Origin: Bacilli bacterium
GTDB lineage: Bacteria; Bacillota_I; Bacilli_A; RFN20; CAG-826
DNA: 64,000 nt
Reading direction: 5' to 3'
Assembly (NCBI GenBank): GCA_035326105.1
Contig: DAOKYO010000001.1
Coordinates: forward strand, 682,001-746,000
Part shown: in pieces, positions 57,380 to 64,000 of the stretch
How positions within the stretch are numbered: the stretch's first letter is position 1
Layout of the letters: each line of letters starts with the position of its first letter
Program-made: the position numbers and the translations under genes
The notes under the pieces: generated by a model
What the model was told of the DNA's origin: nothing
Database searches by the model: none
Seen by the model: the letters and a program-made list of their open reading frames with translations, nothing else

Positions 57380-58429
57380 ATGGATATATTTTGGAAAGTT
57401 ATGCTCATTTTAGGAACAGCCGTGATGACGCTTTTTGTTTTTTTTGTTATCTATTACCTTATAATATGGACTAGTCTAAACCAAGTGTTTACCCACCGCC
57501 AAAAGCGAAATCCTAATTTGAAGTACTTTGAAGCTGGTGATTTTGCCGATTTAAACGCGGATAAAGTTGAACTAAAAAATTACGCGGGGATTACTCTTCG
57601 CGGATATCTATATTCGTTAAATGGTGAATCGGTTGATACGACCGATCTGATTGTTTTTTTCCATGGTTGGGGGATGGGACATTTAGCCTATACAAAGGAA
57701 ATAAGAACCTTGGTTTTAAAAACGCATAAGCCAGTCTTAGCGATTGATTATCAGGGCTGCGATTTAAGCGATGGCAAAAAAACCGGTGGCTTTTATCATG
57801 CGTTGATTGATGCTGAAGCGATAGTTCATTTTGCTATAAGGCAATTTTCGCCCCAAACCATTCATTTAGTCGGCCATTCGTGGGGGGGATTTGTCGCTGC
57901 CAATCTTTTACGAGTGGAATCGTTTTTAGAGGTTAAGACCGTTACATTCATTTCCGCCCCTGAATCGATGGCCAAAGTGGGAAGAGCTTTTTTAAAAGGA
58001 AGTGCAACCCTTGAGCGAGTGCTAAATTTATTCGCCTGTATCCGCTATGGTAAAGTGGCCAAACTGAAGACGAGCGATTCGATTGCGTCCAGTAAAACTC
58101 CAACTTTGTTTATTCATGGAGAAAAAGACCAAGTGGTGGCATATAAATATAGCGGCCGTTTGTATTTAAACGTCAGTCAAAACAAAGATAATATCCGCCC
58201 GCTTGTCTTTCAAAATAAGTATCATAACCCCTATTTGACGGAGGAAAGTGAAGCGGCACTTATGACGATGTTATATCGGCAGCATGAGTTAAAGAAAAAT
58301 AAAAACGATCAACTGTTATCATCCTTTTACTCGTCAATTGACTATGGGCTATTGGGAAACGATGATATGATGGTATTTGAAATGATAGATAAACTAATCA
58401 AGGAGCATAGCAATGGATCCAAGAATTGA
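57380..58429 (+). CDS. Membrane-anchored alpha/beta hydrolase
   Basis: A 349-residue protein with one N-terminal membrane helix (residues about 5-32) and an alpha/beta hydrolase domain, probably facing outside given the short basic-poor start, though orientation is uncertain. IVFFHGWGMGHLAYTKE is the oxyanion loop, LVGHSWGGFVAAN the nucleophile elbow (Ser167), FIHGEKDQVV carries the Asp, and NKYHNPYLTEES the His. Substrate is unknown; the abundance of neighbouring glycan genes hints at ester removal from glycans or lipids. GAGGG precedes the ATG by 9 bases. Overlaps the GH3 gene by 17 bases, so the operon is coupled. Confidence 0.8.
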   Translation: MDIFWKVMLILGTAVMTLFVFFVIYYLIIWTSLNQVFTHRQKRNPNLKYFEAGDFADLNADKVELKNYAGITLRGYLYSLNGESVDTTDLIVFFHGWGMGHLAYTKEIRTLVLKTHKPVLAIDYQGCDLSDGKKTGGFYHALIDAEAIVHFAIRQFSPQTIHLVGHSWGGFVAANLLRVESFLEVKTVTFISAPESMAKVGRAFLKGSATLERVLNLFACIRYGKVAKLKTSDSIASSKTPTLFIHGEKDQVVAYKYSGRLYLNVSQNKDNIRPLVFQNKYHNPYLTEESEAALMTMLYRQHELKKNKNDQLLSSFYSSIDYGLLGNDDMMVFEMIDKLIKEHSNGSKN

Positions 58430-60842
58430 AAAAATCATATCGGAAGCAACTGTCAAAGAGAAGGTGTCTTTACTTTCCGGCCTTGATGCCTGGCATACGG
58501 TTCCGCTTTCGCGCTTTGAACTCCCGTCCATTACGATGAGTGATGGTCCTTATGGATTGCGAAAGGTAATGAATAACGTATCCGGACTGGATGTTTCTTA
58601 TCCGGCCACCGCTTTCCCAACATCATCATTAATCGCTGCCAGTTGGGATGAAAAACTTATAGTCAAAATGGCTAAAGCGATGGCTTTGGAGGCTCGGGAT
58701 CAAGGGGTGGATGTAATTCTCGGCCCGGGACTGAATATTAAGCGTTCGCCACTCTGTGGCCGTAATTTTGAGTATTTTAGTGAGGACCCATTTCTTTCGG
58801 GAAAGCTGGCCTCCGCATTTATTAGGGGAGTGCAGGCGGAAGGGGTCGGGGCCACGGCCAAACATTTTATCGCCAACTCTCAGGAGACGAAACGGCTATT
58901 AAATAATGCCATCATTGATGAGCGGACGTTGAGAGAGATCTATTTACGCGCGTTTGAGATCGCCATTAAAGAGGGGAAACCCCTTTGTGTTATGAGCAGT
59001 TATAACATGGTAAATGGTGATTACATGAGTGAGAACAAAGAAATCGTTGATGATATTTTACGGCAAGAATGGGGATACCGCGGAGTGGTCATGACCGACT
59101 GGGGGGCGATGCACAACCCGGTGAGCGGCGTGCGCGCGGGAACGGACTTGGCTATGCCTGGGCAAAATGAACCGGATAAAGCCGTAATTAAAGCCGTCAA
59201 TTCTTTCGATTTGGATATTCAGCATGTCAACCAATCGGTTACCCGTATCGCCAATCTATCGTTTAAATTACAGGAAAATCGTCGCTCACCGATCGCAAAA
59301 GTCGATTATGATGAGCATTTTGCTGTTGCTCGAGATATTGCGAGCAATTCGATGATTTTACTAAAGAATGACGATGAAATCCTTCCCTTCAACAAAACTG
59401 ATAAAGTTATTGTCATCGGTGCTTTCGCGGAAAACAGTCGCTTCCAGGGAGCGGGAAGTTCACAAATTAATCCCTATAAACGGGATAATTTTCTTCTTGC
59501 ACTTAAGGAAGAAGGAATCGAATATGAGTATTTTCCCGGGTTTTCTATCGATGGTAACAAAGAAACTGACAAGGCTCTATTTGACGAGGCGCTTGAAGCG
59601 GCGAAGACGAGCAATCAAGTTGTGGTGATGAGCGGATTGCCCCCGACTTATGAGGCCGAAGGCGCTGATCGCGAATATCTCCGGCTTCCGGACAATCAAA
59701 ATCGCCTGATTGAGGCTTTGGCCGGTGTAAATAAGCATATAGTTATTGTCATTTCGGCTGGGGCTCCGGTTGCGATGCCCTGGGTTAATGAGGTGAAATC
59801 AATTTTGATGGCTTACCTTGCGGGCGAAGCCAGCGGTCAAGCCACGCGGGATGTGATTTTTGGCAAAGTAAATCCCTCCGGGCACCTCGCGGAAACCTTT
59901 CCTTTAATGCGCGATGATACGCCCTCGCTTCAGTATTTCGCGGGCGTCAATCGCAACATTGAGTATCGGGAGAGTATCTTTGTTGGTTATCGTTATTACG
60001 ATACGGCAAAGCGAAGTGTCCTCTTCCCCTTTGGCCATGGCCTCTCATACACAAAGTTTACCTATGATAATTTAACTATCGATGAAAAGAACCTTTCTTT
60101 GAAAGGAAAAATAAATATTTCTTTTCAATTGACGAATATTGGGGAACGAAAAGGAAAAGAGGTTGTTCAACTTTACGGTTCACGCGTTTCTTTATCTAAA
60201 CTTTTCCGAAGTCAGCGACAATTAATCGCTTTTAAAAAGATTGAGTTGGCTCCAAAGGAAAGCACGATTGTCAAGTTTTCAATTGAGGCGAGCGATTACC
60301 GTTACTGGAATACAATTATCCATAATTGGGCAATTGAAGGCGGGCGTTATGCCGTAGAAGTCGGCTCGAGTTCACGCGACATTCATCTAAGACAAGAGTT
60401 TATAATTGAAGATGACGGAAATGAAGTGATGGATTATCAGACGCTTGCCCCGACTTACTATAATTTAAAATCGGATGGTCACTTTGAAACCCATTTCCGC
60501 GAGTTTGAGGCAATATACGGCAGAAGAATTTATCATGTTTATTCCGCGACCCATCGGCCGTTTACTTTGGATAGTACGATTGACGATGCTCATAGTTACT
60601 TAATAGGTAAACTCGCTAAGAAAATAATAATTAAAGTAGCCAAAAAGATGGCGGGAGAAGACGAGATAAAAGCAAAAATGTATGTTCTGTCGGTTCTAGA
60701 TACGCCGATCGGTTCATTATCCGCCCTAAGTGGAGGAATTTTATCTCATAAGCAATCTTTGGGCTTACTTGACGTAATTAATGGTCGGCTTATTCGCGGG
60801 GTTTTTCGGCTTGTAAAAAAATCGGGAAAGAGTAAATCATGA
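58413..60842 (+). CDS. GH3 beta-glucosidase family glycosidase
   Basis: An 809-residue GH3 enzyme without signal peptide, so it acts inside the cell on imported beta-glycosides. N-terminal TIM barrel with MSDGPYGLRK, FEYFSEDPFLSGKLA and the nucleophile Asp229 in VMTDWGAMHNP; alpha/beta sandwich domain from about residue 310 with GAGSSQINPY and a Glu acid/base region near EGADREYLRLP; fibronectin-III-like domain from about residue 565; and about 110 C-terminal residues of unknown fold beyond it. AAGGAG lies 8 bases before the ATG. Likely releases glucose or related sugar from beta-glycosides; specificity not readable. Confidence 0.93.
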   Translation: MDPRIEKIISEATVKEKVSLLSGLDAWHTVPLSRFELPSITMSDGPYGLRKVMNNVSGLDVSYPATAFPTSSLIAASWDEKLIVKMAKAMALEARDQGVDVILGPGLNIKRSPLCGRNFEYFSEDPFLSGKLASAFIRGVQAEGVGATAKHFIANSQETKRLLNNAIIDERTLREIYLRAFEIAIKEGKPLCVMSSYNMVNGDYMSENKEIVDDILRQEWGYRGVVMTDWGAMHNPVSGVRAGTDLAMPGQNEPDKAVIKAVNSFDLDIQHVNQSVTRIANLSFKLQENRRSPIAKVDYDEHFAVARDIASNSMILLKNDDEILPFNKTDKVIVIGAFAENSRFQGAGSSQINPYKRDNFLLALKEEGIEYEYFPGFSIDGNKETDKALFDEALEAAKTSNQVVVMSGLPPTYEAEGADREYLRLPDNQNRLIEALAGVNKHIVIVISAGAPVAMPWVNEVKSILMAYLAGEASGQATRDVIFGKVNPSGHLAETFPLMRDDTPSLQYFAGVNRNIEYRESIFVGYRYYDTAKRSVLFPFGHGLSYTKFTYDNLTIDEKNLSLKGKINISFQLTNIGERKGKEVVQLYGSRVSLSKLFRSQRQLIAFKKIELAPKESTIVKFSIEASDYRYWNTIIHNWAIEGGRYAVEVGSSSRDIHLRQEFIIEDDGNEVMDYQTLAPTYYNLKSDGHFETHFREFEAIYGRRIYHVYSATHRPFTLDSTIDDAHSYLIGKLAKKIIIKVAKKMAGEDEIKAKMYVLSVLDTPIGSLSALSGGILSHKQSLGLLDVINGRLIRGVFRLVKKSGKSKS

Positions 60843-61696
60843 TTTTATTGCTTTTGATTAATTTTCTAACCCGTCTTGGCTTTTTCGCTCTTTTAGTCAT
60901 GAGCACATTTCAGGGTTATAAGTTAAATGTTACTGCCTATGATATCAATCTAAGTGCACATTCCGGCACGGCGACAATTCTTCAGATCAGCGATTTTCAT
61001 AATCGAGGATACGTCTTTGATAATGGCAATTTTTTCGATGTGATAGACGCTTATGCTTTCGATTATGTGTTTTTCACCGGGGATATTGTGGATGAAAGAA
61101 CCAAAGATTTTACTCAGGTGGAGGAACTCTTTGCGCACTACGCTAATTACGAATGCTTTTATGTTACCGGCAATCATGAATTTGCGATGGACGAGGACAA
61201 GCGCATGGCGTTTTTCGCCCTTTTAAATGAATACAATATCATCCGTTTAGGACAGAATAATTGCTATCCCCTTGCGCGTTTGAGTTCCACGTATGTTATC
61301 GGAGTTGATGACCCCTATCAATATGCGGGTCAAGATATTACTCGAGAAGAAAATGATGAACTCTATTTTGCCGATCTGGAACAAGAGATGAACAATATTC
61401 CCCATGAGGCCGCGACAATCCTTTTAGCCCACCGGCCCGAGTATTTCAAAGAATATGCCAACTATGGGGCGGATGTTATTTTTTCCGGGCATACCCACGG
61501 CGGGCAGATTAACTTTCCGGGGCGCGACGACCTTATAAATCTTGTTTCTCAGCGCCCATTTTATTCTGGAGGGATCTTCTACGAACAATCGTCAACAATG
61601 ATAAATTCGCGGGGAATCGGCTATAGCACACTAAAGATTCGCTTTGGAAACGGGACGAATGCGGAAGTAACATTGACAAAGATAAGAGGGGTTTAA
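60839..61696 (+). CDS. Membrane-anchored metallophosphoesterase
   Basis: A 285-residue calcineurin-like phosphoesterase (YkuE/YaeI type) with an N-terminal membrane helix (residues about 3-22). Metal ligands: QISDFHNRG (Asp, His), FFTGDIVDER (Asp), VTGNHEFAMD (Asn, His), LLAHRPEYF (His) and FSGHTHGGQINFPG (two His). YkuE-like members are linked to envelope phospholipid or UDP-diacylglucosamine turnover; substrate here is unknown. Start overlaps the GH3 stop (ATGA). Next gene follows by 1 base. Confidence 0.9.
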   Translation: MILLLLINFLTRLGFFALLVMSTFQGYKLNVTAYDINLSAHSGTATILQISDFHNRGYVFDNGNFFDVIDAYAFDYVFFTGDIVDERTKDFTQVEELFAHYANYECFYVTGNHEFAMDEDKRMAFFALLNEYNIIRLGQNNCYPLARLSSTYVIGVDDPYQYAGQDITREENDELYFADLEQEMNNIPHEAATILLAHRPEYFKEYANYGADVIFSGHTHGGQINFPGRDDLINLVSQRPFYSGGIFYEQSSTMINSRGIGYSTLKIRFGNGTNAEVTLTKIRGV

Positions 61697-61697
61697 G

Positions 61698-62342
61698 ATG
61701 ATTATTCTTACGAGTGACGGATTATCAAGTGACGCTTTGCTTTTCGAAGCTAAATCGTATATTAAGCCGCAGGCTAAAGTGATTTTTATCACTACGGCAT
61801 CGGGTATCGGTAGCCGAGACCGTTCGCTTTTTGCGGTGAAAAAAGAGTTGGCTAAATTAGGAGCCGGCTCATTTAGAAGTGATAGTTTACGGAGAAGAAA
61901 AGACTTAAATTTTCTTCTCGACTATGATGTTATTGAATTATTGGGAGGGAATCCTTTTTTGCTTTTAAAGCGGCTTAAAGAATTAAATTTTTCCGCCGTT
62001 TTGCAAGCGATACTCAGAAAAAATATTTTGCTTATCGGCTATAGCGCTGGGAGTATTGTTTTGCAAAACAGTCTACGCCTAATCGCCCGACTTAAAGAGG
62101 ATGAAGGAGATATGAATGCCGATGTTCACTTGAGCGATATCAGCGGATACAAACTCATCAATGCCAGTATTGTCCCGCATTGGCAATATTTAAGCAGATG
62201 TTATCCGCACTATCGACGGATAGTAAGTTACTATGAGCATAAAGAAGAAGAAAAGGTAATAAAGCTAAATGATGGTGAAGGGATCTTTGTCAAAGGGCGA
62301 AATGACTACTACTTCGTCAAGGGAGAAAGCCGCAACAATTAA
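61698..62342 (+). CDS. S51 family peptidase (peptidase E-like)
   Basis: A 214-residue member of peptidase family S51 (dipeptidase E/cyanophycinase group). The nucleophile Ser lies in LLIGYSAGSIVLQ; ELLGGNPFLLLKRL is the conserved GG(N/D)xxxLL block before it, and INASIVPHWQ contributes the His region. Peptidase E hydrolyses Asp-X dipeptides; this and the cyanophycinase option cannot be separated from sequence alone. Last gene of the hydrolase-GH3-phosphoesterase operon, followed by a terminator shared with a convergent ABC gene. Confidence 0.85.
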   Translation: MIILTSDGLSSDALLFEAKSYIKPQAKVIFITTASGIGSRDRSLFAVKKELAKLGAGSFRSDSLRRRKDLNFLLDYDVIELLGGNPFLLLKRLKELNFSAVLQAILRKNILLIGYSAGSIVLQNSLRLIARLKEDEGDMNADVHLSDISGYKLINASIVPHWQYLSRCYPHYRRIVSYYEHKEEEKVIKLNDGEGIFVKGRNDYYFVKGESRNN

Positions 62343-62382
62343 AAAAGGAAGTTTAACTGACAAGCTAAACTTCCTTTTATTT
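62343..62382. terminator. Bidirectional terminator between convergent genes
   Basis: Thirteen-pair stem AAAAGGAAGTTTA/TAAACTTCCTTTT flanked by A and T runs, so it works from both sides. It lies between the S51 gene and the minus-strand ABC gene, whose stop is at 62389. Confidence 0.87.
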
Positions 62383-62388
62383 TAATGA

Positions 62389-63999
62389 CTAAATGTCTTT
62401 AAGCTGCTTTTCAAAGGTTTCGATTTGCGCATCCACTTGTAAATCCTGAAATTGATTCATATAGAGTTTATAGTAACCGGCATGTTGCCTCATCAGTTCG
62501 GCATGGCTGCCATCCTCTTTGATGACACCTTGATCCATAAGAAGAATGCGATCACTGTCGACGATGGTTGAAAGCCGATGGGCGATGATTATCGCCGTAC
62601 GGCCAACTAGAACCCGCTTAATGGCTTTTTGAATAATCGCTTCGGTTTCCGTATCGATACTTGAGGTGGCTTCGTCTAAAATCATCAATTTGGGATCGCG
62701 AATAATTGCCCGTGCAAAGCTGATCAATTGTTTTTGCCCCACGGATAACTCAGCTCCGCCGTCTTGAAGAATGGTATTGTAACCATCGGGTAGGCTTTGG
62801 ACATAACCATCAAGGTCAACAACTTTTGCCGCGGTAATAATCTCTTCCATCGTGGCATCGAGTTTTCCATATCGGATATTATCAGCGATTGTTCCTCCAA
62901 AAATAAATGGATTCTGCTGAACAAAGCCGATGTTAGAACGCAACCAGCCGACACTCCGATCACGATATTCAACTCCATCAATATAAATACCGCCCTCGGT
63001 TGGTTCATAGAAACGGCAGAGCAAATTAACCGTCGTCGATTTACCGGATCCGGTTTCACCAACAATGGCGATACTTTGGCCCTGTTTGATCTTTAAATTC
63101 ATCTGATGGATAACTTCGTGTCCGGTTATATAGGAGAAACTGACATTTTTAAATTCAATATTTCCCAACATTGGCTCGTAGTTTTCCTTTTTAGGGGCAA
63201 AGACAGAACCATATTTAGCAAGAACTTCTTCCTTATCGACGATTACGGGTTGCTCATCAATCAGGGATAACACTTTTTCGGCGCTGGCCTGGGTGGCCAT
63301 GACTTCAGCAAATAGTTCAGCCCCCTCTTGAATAGGGTTATATATACTACCGACAAATCCTAGAAAAATTGTTAGAAGGCCGACATCGGCAATCCCTTGA
63401 GCGTTGGTCGGAAGAAGTTTATACCCAAACAAAATCATCGCCGCAGTGGTGAACGCCGCAATCATATTGACGGATGGTTGAAAGAAACTTTGAAAACGCA
63501 TCCGTTTAAAATTCTTGGCCCGAATGTCCTCGACAATTTCTTCGGCTTCATCGTAGGTAGTACCCTCAATAGCGAGAGTCTTAATTGTCTTTGAGCCGTT
63601 AATACATTCCGCCAACCAGCCAACAAAGCCAGAGTAAGCTGCGCGCGCCACCCGGGCCAAACGTAAAATGGTTTTTTCAAAAATCGGAGAGATAATTATA
63701 ATCGCGGGCGTGGAGGCAAGAATTATCAGCGATAGACGCCAATCCATCGAAAACATAGTTACTAAGGTAATAACGATATCAAACGCCATCCAAATCATGC
63801 GAATAATGCCCCACGATAGAATATCGCTGATGCGGCTGGTATCGTTTTGCATCCGAGCGATAAGCCAGCCGGAGGAGGTACGATCAAAATAGGAGAAACT
63901 CAATTCTTGAATGCGATGGAATGAGTCTCTTCTTAAAGCCAACATAATCTTCATGTCCAGGTAGTTGGTTAAGAAAAAGGTGAAGTAAATTACTACCGC
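62389..63999 (-). CDS. ABC exporter, fused permease-ATPase (type I), N-terminus cut by window end
   Basis: On the minus strand the frame stays open past ATG 63954 to the window end, so the gene's beginning is missing. Visible: the exporter permease (helices with DILSWGIIRMIWMAFDIVIT, LSLIILASTPAIIIISPIF), coupling segments SFSYFDRTSSGWLIARM, and the C-terminal ATPase with Walker A GETGSGKST, Q-loop VQQNPFIFGGTI, signature ELSVGQKQLISFARAI (SVGQK instead of SGGQ), Walker B KLMILDEATSSIDT and AHRLSTI. The last 30 residues are a helical tail. Half-transporter exporting drugs, lipids or peptides; a second half-transporter is probably just beyond the window. Confidence 0.92.
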   Translation of the reverse strand, partial: AVVIYFTFFLTNYLDMKIMLALRRDSFHRIQELSFSYFDRTSSGWLIARMQNDTSRISDILSWGIIRMIWMAFDIVITLVTMFSMDWRLSLIILASTPAIIIISPIFEKTILRLARVARAAYSGFVGWLAECINGSKTIKTLAIEGTTYDEAEEIVEDIRAKNFKRMRFQSFFQPSVNMIAAFTTAAMILFGYKLLPTNAQGIADVGLLTIFLGFVGSIYNPIQEGAELFAEVMATQASAEKVLSLIDEQPVIVDKEEVLAKYGSVFAPKKENYEPMLGNIEFKNVSFSYITGHEVIHQMNLKIKQGQSIAIVGETGSGKSTTVNLLCRFYEPTEGGIYIDGVEYRDRSVGWLRSNIGFVQQNPFIFGGTIADNIRYGKLDATMEEIITAAKVVDLDGYVQSLPDGYNTILQDGGAELSVGQKQLISFARAIIRDPKLMILDEATSSIDTETEAIIQKAIKRVLVGRTAIIIAHRLSTIVDSDRILLMDQGVIKEDGSHAELMRQHAGYYKLYMNQFQDLQVDAQIETFEKQLKDI

Positions 64000-64000
64000 T

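Overview
The window looks like chromosome from an anaerobic, low-to-moderate G+C member of the Firmicutes/Mollicutes branch (Erysipelotrichia, RF39 or Izemoplasmatales/Acholeplasmatales type; this placement is inference). The supporting evidence is a Met T-box leader, the ecfA1-ecfA2-ecfT-truA ... rplM-rpsI order, an electron-bifurcating type HydABC [FeFe]-hydrogenase, lipoprotein signals of Gram-positive style, TTGACA/TATAAT promoters and strong AGGAGG ribosome binding sites. Tryptophan is TGG, and TGA, TAA and TAG all end genes, so the standard bacterial code applies (not Mycoplasma code 4). I see no rRNA, CRISPR array, phage or insertion sequence.

Layout. 1-3.9 kb: galactan utilisation (end of a secreted protein, GH53 galactanase), tRNA-Gln, an AraC regulator and a membrane-anchored surface protein behind a LacI/CcpA-type operator. 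4-8.6 kb: copper ATPase with HMA domains at both ends, a CsoR repressor gene broken by a stop codon, a GH13 amylase and smpB. 8.7-11.9 kb: a lipase-like hydrolase, a 52-residue protein, a GH13 oligo-1,6-glucosidase and a small membrane protein. 11.9-18.5 kb: dCMP deaminase, ECF transporter core (EcfA1/A2/T), truA, PHP phosphatase, YebC, L13 and S9. 18.6-24.3 kb: MFS transporter and hydCBA hydrogenase. 24.4-28 kb: tRNA-Ile, MATE, tRNA-Val, tRNA-Thr, a Pr6Pr-type membrane protein and a GNAT acetyltransferase. 28.2-32.7 kb: aldehyde dehydrogenase and metNIQ under a Met-specific T-box. 32.8-43 kb: tRNA-Leu, a secreted protein of unknown function, LysR, a membrane hydrolase, a 1035-residue repeat lipoprotein, malic enzyme and a CE2-like esterase. 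43-45.8 kb: TetR-controlled ABC exporter and a DUF1801 protein. 46-52.4 kb: an unusual five-gene group. 52.6-62.3 kb: two fused ATPase-permease ABC exporters, then a hydrolase/GH3/phosphoesterase/S51-peptidase operon. 62.4 kb to the end: a type I ABC exporter on the minus strand, cut by the window end.

How it works together. The cell ferments plant and storage glycans (GH53, two GH13, GH3, CE2-like esterase) and disposes of electrons through the HydABC hydrogenase, with malic enzyme and aldehyde dehydrogenase nearby. It scavenges vitamins (ECF) and methionine (MetNIQ) and carries several export pumps.

The best candidate for an undescribed system is 46037-52436: a 12-helix membrane protein fused to a McrB-like AAA+ domain, a DUF2357/McrC-like zinc-ribbon partner, a HEPN-like plus CBS protein, a Nudix hydrolase and an orphan protein. 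The other notable points are a second translation start inside copA that would yield a free copper chaperone, the nonsense mutation in csoR, and a TetR gene whose promoter predicts a leaderless mRNA with an operator between its -35 and -10.
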